A DNA stretch of 64,000 bases, taken from Roseateles_B flavus. GTDB lineage: Bacteria; Pseudomonadota; Gammaproteobacteria; Burkholderiales; Burkholderiaceae_C. The notes under the pieces are model-generated. The model did not search any database. It was not told the DNA's origin and saw only the letters and a program-made list of their open reading frames with translations. The position numbers and the translations under genes are program-made. Shown here in pieces: positions 38,693 to 45,975 of the stretch (position 1 is the stretch's first letter; each line of letters opens with the position of its first letter). The stretch covers positions 62,001 to 126,000 of the forward strand of contig NZ_JBDPZC010000009.1 of the NCBI RefSeq assembly GCF_039872765.1, in the 5' to 3' direction.

Positions 38693-38707
38693 GCAAGACC
38701 TGGCCCC
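38693..38707 (+). repeat. intergenic copy of dispersed 15-mer (GCAAGACCTGGCCCC)
   Basis: 14 of 15 identical to the copy at 21755; first of a direct pair 23 bp apart, between the coiled-coil gene and the YgjP-like gene. Confidence 0.6.
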
Positions 38708-38715
38708 ACGGTGAG

Positions 38716-38730
38716 GCAAGACCCGGCCCT
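38716..38730 (+). repeat. second intergenic copy of dispersed 15-mer (GCAAGACCCGGCCCT)
   Basis: Second member of the direct pair; 12 of 15 identical to the copy at 21755, and 13 of 15 to its partner. Confidence 0.55.
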
Positions 38731-38745
38731 GCAGTCCGGGGACGC

Positions 38746-39843
38746 TCAGCGCCCGCCCGGCGTCTTGCCCACGAACTCCATGGCGGCGGCGGCGGCCTCG
38801 GCCTCCAGGCGCGCTTCCTCGTTCTTCTGGGCTTCCTTGAGGTAGTGCTCCTCGATGAACTCCTTCTCGACCTGGTTGCGCTTGAGCGCGTCCTGCAGGT
38901 CGTCGATCTTGCCGCGCAGCTGCTCCAGTTCGCGCTCCAGGCGCTCGCGGATCTCGTCCACCGCCTGCGCGTCGGCGTGCTCGGGCGGGTTGGCCGCCAG
39001 CGCAGCCAGCTCGGCCCGCAGCTTCTGGATGGTGCGTTCGGCCTCGGCCAGCTGCTCGCGCAGCATCAGGGCCTCGCGCTCCAGCAGCTTCATCATCTCG
39101 GGCGCCTGGTTGTTCGGGGCCGAGGACTTGGGCGCCAGGGCCATTTCCTCCAGCTCCTTCTGCAGCTTGGCACTCACACGCTCGGCCTTCTCGGCCCGGG
39201 TCTCGGCCAGGTACTGGCGGTCCTGGGCCTGCTGCAGCTGGGAGCGCACGCCGTCCAGCTGCTGGCGCAGCACCTGCAGCTCGGGGCCGCCGCCGGCAGA
39301 GCCGCCACCGCCGCCGCGGTGCCGCGAGGCGCTGAGCTGCTTGAGCGCATCGTCCAGGCGCTCCCGCGTCAGGCCCAGCTCCACCTGCATGCGGCGGCGC
39401 TGTGCCACCAGGCGGTCCACCTCGTTGCGATGGCTGCGGCGCAGCTGCTCCATCAGCTCGCTGCTCATCTCATGGGCGGCATCGGGCCAGCGCACCTCGG
39501 GCTCATCGCCGGCCTCGGCCTCCTCGTCTTGCCCGCCATAGGCGTCGAGCAGGCCGCGCACCAGCTTCATCAGCTCGTCCAACTGGCCCAGCTCCGCGCT
39601 GCCAAGGCCACCTCCGCCCCCCACGCCGCCGCGCTCGGCAATGCGGATGAGCTCATGGGCGGCGATCTTCATCTCGCGCCCGGCGTCGCGGGTCTCGCGC
39701 AGGGCGTTGACGATGTGGATGTGGTTGCTCTGCTCGTAGCGCGTCATGCGCCAGTAAGTGCCAATGGTGATCACCATCACCGCGGCATTGGCCACGAAGA
39801 CGGCAACCACCGCGAGGCTGTCGAGCGAAAACTCCAGCGCCAT
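38746..39843 (-). CDS. membrane-anchored coiled-coil protein
   Basis: A 365-residue protein of unknown function. Start MALEFSLDSL removes a 70-residue shadow extension. One transmembrane helix lies near residues 9-31 (LAVVAVFVANAAVMVITIGTYW). Most of the rest is charged, heptad-like coiled coil (about 60-110, 130-190 and 205-345), interrupted by two Gly-rich hinges (GGVGGGGGLGS near 78 and RGGGGGSAGGG near 180). It is last in a three-gene set after a CheX-like protein and a CheY-fusion regulator, 61 nt from the latter. A polar or scaffold role in signalling is a guess. Confidence 0.82.
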   Translation of the reverse strand: MALEFSLDSLAVVAVFVANAAVMVITIGTYWRMTRYEQSNHIHIVNALRETRDAGREMKIAAHELIRIAERGGVGGGGGLGSAELGQLDELMKLVRGLLDAYGGQDEEAEAGDEPEVRWPDAAHEMSSELMEQLRRSHRNEVDRLVAQRRRMQVELGLTRERLDDALKQLSASRHRGGGGGSAGGGPELQVLRQQLDGVRSQLQQAQDRQYLAETRAEKAERVSAKLQKELEEMALAPKSSAPNNQAPEMMKLLEREALMLREQLAEAERTIQKLRAELAALAANPPEHADAQAVDEIRERLERELEQLRGKIDDLQDALKRNQVEKEFIEEHYLKEAQKNEEARLEAEAAAAAMEFVGKTPGGR

Positions 39844-39904
39844 GATCAGAGCGACCTGTTCCTGTTGCGGCGCGAAGGCGCGCCCAAGGGACTTATCGGC
39901 AGCA

Positions 39905-40831
39905 TCAGCAGCGAATGAATGCCAATCTTCCCTCGCCGTAGCCTGGGACGGCGATCCGGTAGTCGCTGCGCCCGTGGTTGCGCAACAGCAGGCCCTGCAG
40001 CTTGTCGAAGGGCTTGGGCGTGAGGTTGACGATGCGCAGCGCCGGCGCGCCACCGCTCTCCCCGCGCGCCAGGATGCCCGCGGCCGAGCGCAGGAAGTGG
40101 TCGGCGAACTGCATCATCTCCGGCGTGGGCCTGGCCGCCTGCATGGCCTGGCGCACCGGCGGCGGCTGCAGGCGCGCGCCGCCGCCGCCCAGGATGCAGC
40201 AGGCGTTGACGTCGAGGATGCCCAGCGCGAAGGGTGTCTTCTGCCCGTCCAGCGCATACATGGCCAGGTCGTGCGGCAGCTTCAGGTCGTCCAGGCTCTG
40301 GCCCGGCGCCTCGACCAGGCGGAAGGGAATCTGCCCCAGCTGCAGCTTGACCAGGGCATGCAGCGCCCCCTCGGAGCTCAGGGCTGGCGGCGCAAGGGGC
40401 GGCGGCGGTGGCGGGGGCGGCGCCTTCAGCTGCTCGACGCGCGCGGCCAGCGCCTTCTGCACCTCCTGCAGCAGCTCCTCGTCCTTGAAGGGCTTGTTGA
40501 TCACGAAGACCGCACCGTTGCTGCGCGCCTGGTCGAGGTGGCGCTCGGCCGTCTCGGTGGTCACGAAGCCCACCTTGACCATGCCGCCGCCCAGCTGGCG
40601 CAGCGTCTGCAGCATCTCGATGCCGCTGACGACGGGCATGTGCCAGTCAGAGATCACCAGGTCAGGCGGATGGGCGGTGACCATGCGCAGCGCCTGCTCG
40701 CCGTTGCCGGCCGTCTCGACCACCATCGGGCCCAGGCCGGCGTTCTGCAGTACGCGGGTGATGATGGCCTGGATGGCGCGGCTGTCGTCCACGACCAGCA
40801 CGCGCAGGGGTGTGGGGTTCGAATCAACCAT
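39905..40831 (-). CDS. CheY-type response regulator with novel C-terminal domain
   Basis: A 308-residue protein. Residues 9-130 form a receiver domain: acidic pocket in RVLVVDDSRAIQAII, phospho-acceptor in LVISDWHMPVVSG (Asp about 61), Thr in VGFVTTET, Lys in FVINKPFKDEEL. A polyproline linker (about 142-152) leads to about 155 residues with no DNA-binding motif, including ALGILDVNACCILGGGGARL. I do not recognise this output domain. It overlaps the upstream CheX-like gene by 8 nt. Confidence 0.88.
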   Translation of the reverse strand: MVDSNPTPLRVLVVDDSRAIQAIITRVLQNAGLGPMVVETAGNGEQALRMVTAHPPDLVISDWHMPVVSGIEMLQTLRQLGGGMVKVGFVTTETAERHLDQARSNGAVFVINKPFKDEELLQEVQKALAARVEQLKAPPPPPPPPLAPPALSSEGALHALVKLQLGQIPFRLVEAPGQSLDDLKLPHDLAMYALDGQKTPFALGILDVNACCILGGGGARLQPPPVRQAMQAARPTPEMMQFADHFLRSAAGILARGESGGAPALRIVNLTPKPFDKLQGLLLRNHGRSDYRIAVPGYGEGRLAFIRC

Positions 40832-41351
40832 GGCGCGGATCCTTGGTGGAAGGGGGCGCAGGCGATGCGATGTCGACATCACGGGCACTTGCGAAATAGG
40901 CCACGACGATGTGCCGGGGGCCCAGCGTGGCCGCCAGCGTCAGGGCCGGCATGCGACGGCGGCTGAGGGCCTCGAAGGCCTCGATGCGGGCGCGGCGCGG
41001 CAGGCCCATCTCCAGCTGGTGGCTGTCGTCCAGGGCCTTCACCAGGCAGCTGCCGAAGATGTTGCAGAGCTCGGCATTGGCGTCATCCAGCTCCTCCTGG
41101 CCCAGCTCGTCCAGCGGCATGCCGAACATGGAGACGCCCAGCTGCTGGGCATCCTCGTCGCTCAGGGCCAGCAGTACGCGGCCGGCCTCGCGCCCGTCGG
41201 CACTCAGCACCGGCAGCTGGAAGCAGGCGGCCTCGGGGTCGAGCTCGGGCATGCCGTCCAGGCTGCGGAAGGCGCAGTGCTCCCCCGCCAGCGAGAACCA
41301 GGCGCTGGCCAGGGTCGACTCCAGTTCGGGATGAGGGCGCGCTGCGTCCAT
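40824..41351 (-). CDS. CheX/CheC-like phosphatase-family protein
   Basis: A 175-residue soluble protein starting MDAARPHPEL. The segment LDDANAELCNIFGSCLVKAL contains an E-x2-N dyad followed by a small-residue turn, as in CheX/CheC phosphatases that dephosphorylate CheY. The remainder forms alternating beta segments (FQLPVLSADG; VLLALSDEDAQQLGVSMFG; LTLAATLGPRHIVVAYF). The assignment rests on this motif and on the co-translated CheY-type partner. No other chemotaxis gene is in the window. Confidence 0.72.
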   Translation of the reverse strand: MDAARPHPELESTLASAWFSLAGEHCAFRSLDGMPELDPEAACFQLPVLSADGREAGRVLLALSDEDAQQLGVSMFGMPLDELGQEELDDANAELCNIFGSCLVKALDDSHQLEMGLPRRARIEAFEALSRRRMPALTLAATLGPRHIVVAYFASARDVDIASPAPPSTKDPRHG

Positions 41352-41454
41352 GTGGATGCAGTGTGTGCCCCGTCGCAGGCAGATGCCAGCCACTGGCGCC
41401 CGCCGCCCGTCTCGCATTTCACGAAAGCCGGGGGCTCGCTGGCATCATGTGCCG

Positions 41455-41760
41455 ATGTCACCACAGTCCTACCGCATCCGCTTCCAGCCCGGCGAGCCCG
41501 GGGACTGCTTCGAGGCGCCCGCCGAGCTCACCGTGCTGCGCGCCAGCCTGCGCGAGGGCGGCGGCCTGCTGAGCTCCTGCCGCGCTGGCACCTGCCGGGC
41601 CTGCATGCGGCGCCTCGTCTCGGGGCAGATCGAGTACCTCGTCGAATGGCCCGGGCTCAGCGCCGAGGAGAAGGCGGAGGGCTGGTTCCTGCCCTGCGTG
41701 GCCCGGCCCTGCTCGGACCTGGTGATCGAGGCCCTGCCCGGGACCGATGCGGGCGGCTGA
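41455..41760 (+). CDS. 2Fe-2S plant-type ferredoxin-like protein
   Basis: A 101-residue electron carrier starting MSPQSYRIRF. Cluster ligands are read from SCRAGTCRACMRRL (C-x4-C-x2-C) and a fourth Cys in WFLPCVARP about 29 residues on, which is the spacing of plant-type [2Fe-2S] ferredoxins. No fused reductase domain is present and no partner oxidase is adjacent, so its redox partner is unknown. It is divergent from the CheX-like gene with 103 nt between starts. Confidence 0.9.
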   Translation: MSPQSYRIRFQPGEPGDCFEAPAELTVLRASLREGGGLLSSCRAGTCRACMRRLVSGQIEYLVEWPGLSAEEKAEGWFLPCVARPCSDLVIEALPGTDAGG

Positions 41761-41940
41761 GGCCGCCCGCATCGGTCCAGGCATCCACAGCGCCTGTGGA
41801 CAAGTCCGTGCACGGCCTCTGCAGCAATGCGGCAAGTGCTTGTTTCTTCACGGACTTTGTTGTCCTGCTCTAAAAACAGGCAGGGATCCCGGAGCGGCAG
41901 ACGAGATAATCGACGGTTTGTCAGCCCAGGCCCCGTCCGC

Positions 41941-42531
41941 ATGCACCGCACGATCTTCACCACGCCCGTCGTCAACACCTTGCTGCGGGCCTTCTCGGTG
42001 GGTTTCCTGCGCCTGACGGGCTGGAAGCTGGACGGCGCCCTGCCGGCCGGCCAGGACAAATGCGTGCTGATCGCCGCCCCGCACACCAGCAACTGGGACC
42101 TGCCCTACACGCTCATGGTGGCCTTCGCACTGCGCCTGAACATCTACTGGATGGGCAAGGCGCAGATCTTCCGCTTCCCTTTCGGGCCCGTGATGCGCTG
42201 GCTGGGCGGCATTGCCGTGCAACGCGACAAGAGCAACAACCTCGTCGCCGCCTCGGCCGAGGCCATCAAGGCCGCCGACGGCCCGCTGCAGCTGGTCGTG
42301 CCACCCGAGGGCACGCGCAGCAAGACGCGCTACTGGAAGACCGGCTTCTACTGGATCGCCGTCACCGCCGAGGTGCCCATCGTGATGGCCTACATGGACT
42401 ACAGCCGCAAGCTCAGCGGCCTGGGCCCGGTCTTCGTGCCCACCGGCGACATCGAGGCAGACATGGTCAAGATCAAGGCCTTCTACGCCCCCTTCAAGGG
42501 CAAGAACGCCTCCCAGTTCGACCACGCCTGA
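41941..42531 (+). CDS. lysophospholipid acyltransferase-family protein (paralogue B)
   Basis: A 196-residue PlsC-superfamily protein starting MHRTIFTTP. It carries HTSNWD (motif I), WLGGIAVQR, and PPEGTRSKTRYWKTGF (motif III with basic extension). These blocks closely parallel the protein encoded at 25221-25901, including the unusual PHTSNWD sequence, so the two are paralogues. A GATAAT hexamer lies 30-35 nt upstream. It is convergent with minE across a hairpin terminator. Substrate unknown. Confidence 0.88.
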   Translation: MHRTIFTTPVVNTLLRAFSVGFLRLTGWKLDGALPAGQDKCVLIAAPHTSNWDLPYTLMVAFALRLNIYWMGKAQIFRFPFGPVMRWLGGIAVQRDKSNNLVAASAEAIKAADGPLQLVVPPEGTRSKTRYWKTGFYWIAVTAEVPIVMAYMDYSRKLSGLGPVFVPTGDIEADMVKIKAFYAPFKGKNASQFDHA

Positions 42532-42553
42532 GTCGCCGAAGCCAGGCAGCAAA

Positions 42554-42581
42554 AAGGGCCAGCCCGCAAGGACTGGCCCTT
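42554..42581. terminator. terminator between acyltransferase B and minE
   Basis: AAGGGCCAG pairs with CTGGCCCTT across a 10-nt loop. On the minus strand a TTTTT tract follows, so it chiefly serves minCDE. Confidence 0.85.
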
Positions 42582-42605
42582 CGCATTTGCGAGGCCGGTG
42601 AAGGC

Positions 42606-42866
42606 TCAGCGACCCGGCTCGGGCAGCTCGATCTTGACCTCCAGCACCTCCAGGTTGTCCTGGCGCTCCATGTGGACCTTGATGTCGTCCGGGTTGATGG
42701 AGACGTACTTGGAGATCACCGCCACCAGCTCCTTCTGCAGCTGGGGCAGGTAGTCGGGGCTGGCGCTGCGGCCATTGCGCTCGTGCGCGAGGATCAGCTG
42801 CAGGCGCTCCTTGGCGACGCTGGCCGTGCTCTTCTTCTCACCAATGAAAAACGAGAGGAATCCCAT
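42606..42866 (-). CDS. minE: cell division topological specificity factor MinE
   Basis: An 86-residue protein that stimulates MinD ATPase and drives Min oscillation. The N-terminal membrane-targeting and MinD-binding stretch (MGFLSFFIGEKKSTASVAKERLQLILAHER) and the dimeric topological-specificity domain (YLPQLQKELVAVISKYV) are both present. It starts 12 nt after the minD stop. Confidence 0.97.
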   Translation of the reverse strand: MGFLSFFIGEKKSTASVAKERLQLILAHERNGRSASPDYLPQLQKELVAVISKYVSINPDDIKVHMERQDNLEVLEVKIELPEPGR

Positions 42867-42878
42867 TGTGGCCGCCCC

Positions 42879-43694
<816 letters not shown>

Positions 43695-43749
43695 CGATTG
43701 CCTTCCTTCTTCAAAAATGCGTTGTTCGGCCGTCCGGACTTCGGGCGGC

Positions 43750-44634
43750 TCAGAGTTTCAAGGCTTCCATCACCAGCTTCTCGCCCTCCAGCCGGACCTG
43801 CGCCGGCTTGCCCAGCACCTCGGCGGGCAGAGGGTTCTCGGTGGTGCGGTAGATGCCGGCAATGGCGATCAGCTCAGCCTCCAGGCTGGCAGCAAAGATG
43901 CGGGCTTCGGTATTGCCACGGGCCCCGGCAATCGCCTTGCCACGCAGGGGCGCGTAGACATGGATGTTGCCGTCGGCGATGACCTCGGCGCCATGGTTCA
44001 CCAGCGCCATCACCACCAGGTCGGCGCCCTTGGCATAGACCTGCTGGCCGGAGCGCAGCGGCTTGTCGACGATGACGGTGCGGCTGGGCTCGGCCGGCGC
44101 GGCAGGCACGGGCACCTCACGCTCGACGATCACCTCGCGCACGACCTCCTTGACCACGGTCTCCACCCGCGGCGCCTCGGCACGCTGGGCAGGGACATCG
44201 GCCTCGGCCAGGCCGGCGGCCTGCGCGGCAGCCAGCTGCTCGACCGTGGCGCCGCTGACGGCCACCGCCTGCATGCGGAAGCGCCGCAGCAGGGCCACCA
44301 GGGCGGGGAAGTCCAGCTGGACGGCGGCGGACTCCAGGCTCAGCTGGCCGTCGTCGGCCGCCTGGGGCGGGGCGGGCAGCTGGCTGAGGTCGAGCACCAC
44401 CGGATCCTGGCTGAAGACCTCGGGCGTGTCGCCCAGGCGCTCCTGCAGGGCCTGGGCCAGCTGCTGCAGGTCCGGGCTGCGCAGCACGAGGCTGAAGGCG
44501 GCGATGGACGCGCTGCGGAGCTCGAACACCTCGGCGGCGGGCGAGTCCCTGCCTTGAGCGGATCGTCCCGGCCGGTCTGGCGACTGCTGTGCGGATTGCT
44601 GCGAAACGGTTCCCTGCCCCATGAATACGGCCAT
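43750..44634 (-). CDS. minC: septum site-determining protein MinC
   Basis: An FtsZ antagonist recruited by MinD. About 294 residues if started at MAVFMGQG; MGQGTVSQ four codons on is equally possible because neither has a clear ribosome site. The N domain (about 35-125) has FSLVLRSPDLQQLAQALQER. A long acidic/Pro-rich linker follows. The C-terminal beta-helix shows LRSGQQVYAKGADLVVMALVNHGAEVIADGNIHVYAPLRGKAIAGA, the canonical MinC_C block. A perfect 14-bp palindrome lies just upstream of the start. Confidence 0.96.
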   Translation of the reverse strand: MAVFMGQGTVSQQSAQQSPDRPGRSAQGRDSPAAEVFELRSASIAAFSLVLRSPDLQQLAQALQERLGDTPEVFSQDPVVLDLSQLPAPPQAADDGQLSLESAAVQLDFPALVALLRRFRMQAVAVSGATVEQLAAAQAAGLAEADVPAQRAEAPRVETVVKEVVREVIVEREVPVPAAPAEPSRTVIVDKPLRSGQQVYAKGADLVVMALVNHGAEVIADGNIHVYAPLRGKAIAGARGNTEARIFAASLEAELIAIAGIYRTTENPLPAEVLGKPAQVRLEGEKLVMEALKL

Positions 44635-44641
44635 TGGCTGC

Positions 44642-44657
44642 AAATCGCGCGATTTTA
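44642..44657 (-). promoter_or_regulatory. palindrome AAATCGCGCGATTT overlapping a TAAAAT hexamer upstream of minC
   Basis: A perfect 14-bp palindrome (44642-44655), 8 nt from the minC start. A minus-strand TAAAAT (44657-44652) overlaps it and could be the -10, but no -35 is visible at 16-18 nt. Confidence 0.45.
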
Positions 44658-44815
44658 GCCGCCAGTTCGGGTCCGCCCCTCGGCGTTCCCCCGCATGCCA
44701 GGGCGCGAGCACCTGCCCCCGGCGCCATGCCGAGCCTGCTCAAATCTTGAGCAGCACAAGACATCTGCAATGACATCAAGGACTTAGCGCGGCTTTCTCC
44801 AGCGGACTCACAAAT

Positions 44816-44824
44816 TTATCCACA
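44816..44824 (+). promoter_or_regulatory. DnaA box TTATCCACA (1)
   Basis: A perfect match to the strong DnaA consensus. It shares the left flank CACAAAYTTATCCACA with boxes at 45171 and 45539. Confidence 0.7.
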
Positions 44825-44970
44825 GCCGCTGGGGATGTCTGCCCAGTCCACGGCGCCATCTGCGGCGGCCCGCAAGGCCACCGGGCGGCCTGCCAGCGTC
44901 ATGCATGTCCCCCATTTGGAGCACACGCCGGGCCTTGATCTGCACACACGCAGGCTGCGGCGGGCTTGAC

Positions 44971-44979
44971 TTATCCCCA
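44971..44979 (+). promoter_or_regulatory. DnaA-box variant TTATCCCCA (1)
   Basis: One mismatch to consensus, with a GGGCTT-type flank shared with the variant at 45363. Confidence 0.5.
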
Positions 44980-45059
44980 CTGTCCCAAGGCGGCGTTCCA
45001 GAAAGAAACAAGACACCGCCATCGGCAGGGCAGAGGCCGCGCCTGCTCCAAAGTGCGTG

Positions 45060-45078
45060 CAAGTCATTGATTCATATG
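45060..45078 (+). repeat. 19-mer CAAGTCATTGATTCATATG, copy 1
   Basis: 17 of 19 identical to the copy at 45430; both are preceded by CTCCARAG. Confidence 0.75.
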
Positions 45079-45170
45079 ACCGTCATCGAAGTGCAAAAAT
45101 TTGAGGCAACCCAGCTCCGCCGTCGATGAATCAAGCATTTAGGACTCGGGGACCCAGCTTCTCCACAAAC

Positions 45171-45179
45171 TTATCCACA
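45171..45179 (+). promoter_or_regulatory. DnaA box TTATCCACA (2)
   Basis: A perfect consensus match. A one-mismatch box TTCTCCACA starts 12 nt upstream (45159), forming a doublet. Confidence 0.7.
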
Positions 45180-45211
45180 GCATCGGTGGACAGCTTTCAT
45201 TAGTCCTGTTT

Positions 45212-45224
45212 AATCAATGACTTG
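45212..45224 (-). repeat. inverted partial copy of the 19-mer (CAAGTCATTGATT)
   Basis: 13 of 13 identical to the left part of the 45060 copy, on the opposite strand. Confidence 0.6.
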
Positions 45225-45362
45225 GACACCATCCCTCCAAGATACTTGAGCTCAATGCGCCAAGTTCTGTGACCAGCCCCGCCGGCGCAGGGGCTCAAAG
45301 AACCCCGCCGTTCGGCGCCACGGCTGCCGCCAATTGACACAACGCTCGAAGCGCCGTCGGGC

Positions 45363-45371
45363 TTATCCCCA
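45363..45371 (+). promoter_or_regulatory. DnaA-box variant TTATCCCCA (2)
   Basis: Same variant as at 44971, also preceded by GGGCTT-type sequence. Confidence 0.5.
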
Positions 45372-45429
45372 ATGGCGGGCATCTGGTCTTGTGCGCGAGC
45401 GCGCCGCAGCGGCCACTCCAGAGCATTCG

Positions 45430-45448
45430 CAAGCCATTGATCCATATG
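45430..45448 (+). repeat. 19-mer CAAGCCATTGATCCATATG, copy 2
   Basis: Second direct copy; a T-rich run follows it immediately. Confidence 0.75.
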
Positions 45449-45538
45449 GATTTTTTTGACTCCCCGGGCGAGTGCAGGCCGAACGCCGGCTTGGCCGGCG
45501 GCATTCACGGCTTCTTTTCCCGCCTTTTTCCCACAAAC

Positions 45539-45547
45539 TTATCCACA
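45539..45547 (+). promoter_or_regulatory. DnaA box TTATCCACA (3)
   Basis: A perfect consensus match with a degenerate box 12 nt upstream (TTTCCCACA), repeating the doublet at 45159/45171. Confidence 0.7.
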
Positions 45548-45704
45548 AGCCTGGACCTCATTTTTCCCTGTGCTGGCAAGCGCTTGCGCGCGCAAGCTGA
45601 AGCGGCTTGGCACATGGCCCGGAGGCCCGCATGGCCCTGTCGGGCGGCGAGGCGCTACAGTCGAGTCTGACGGTGACTTGCCGTCGCGACCGAAGGACCG
45701 GACC

Positions 45705-45890
45705 TTGGCAACTCCAAATTACTCCTACGAAAAACGCCAGCGCGAGTTGGCCAAGAAGCGCAAGGCCGAAGAAAAAGCCGCTGAAAAGAAGGCCCGCAAG
45801 GCCCAGGGCCGCAGCGACGAGCCCTCGCACGGCGACGACGCCGACCCGGCCAGTCCCGAGGCCGGCCAGGCACCGTCCCAGGAGGCCTGA
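45705..45890 (+). CDS. small Lys/Glu/Ala-rich protein with TTG start
   Basis: A 61-residue hydrophilic protein (ATPNYSYEKRQRELAKKRKAEEKAAEKKARK, then an acidic/Pro tail). TTG is chosen as start because AAGGA lies 7 nt upstream and the NYSYEKRQRELAKK opening matches a small betaproteobacterial protein family I recognise but which has no known role. The first half is a charged single helix. It directly follows the DnaA-box region and precedes metG by 85 nt on the same strand. Confidence 0.72.
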   Translation: MATPNYSYEKRQRELAKKRKAEEKAAEKKARKAQGRSDEPSHGDDADPASPEAGQAPSQEA

Positions 45891-45975
45891 GCCAGGCGCC
45901 GGCAATCCGGCGCCCAGGCCCTAAAATCCCGCCTCTTGCGTGGCCCCTTTGCGCCGCGCAGCTACCCTGCACGCC

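Larger units (their letters stand above)
44635..45704. other. gene-free, lower-GC region with DnaA-box array and degenerate long repeats
   Basis: About 1.07 kb between minC and the next plus-strand gene. No frame in it has a convincing start, ribosome site or protein-like composition; short frames present are Cys/Arg-rich shadows. The GC content is visibly lower than around it. It holds three TTATCCACA and two TTATCCCCA sites in one orientation, two direct and one inverted copy of a CAAGYCATTGATYCATATG-type motif, a perfect GCAAGCGCTTGC palindrome (45576-45587) and T-rich runs. The order box - variant box - 19-mer repeats twice, then a fifth box; box-to-box distances of 355 and 368 bp give the period. 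Confidence 0.85.

Noticed and set aside
44816..45129. Short frames in the DnaA-box region (for example 44816-45067 minus and 44905-45129 plus)
   Set aside because: Cys/Arg-rich composition and no ribosome site. They share a few residues with frames at 45295-45504 and 45389-45670 only because the DNA repeats.
44635..45704. Calling this region the chromosomal oriC
   Set aside because: No dnaA, dnaN, gyrB, rpmH, rnpA, mnmE or parAB neighbours, and the regular 360-bp spacing is unlike compact oriC arrays. It is kept as a DnaA-box array only.
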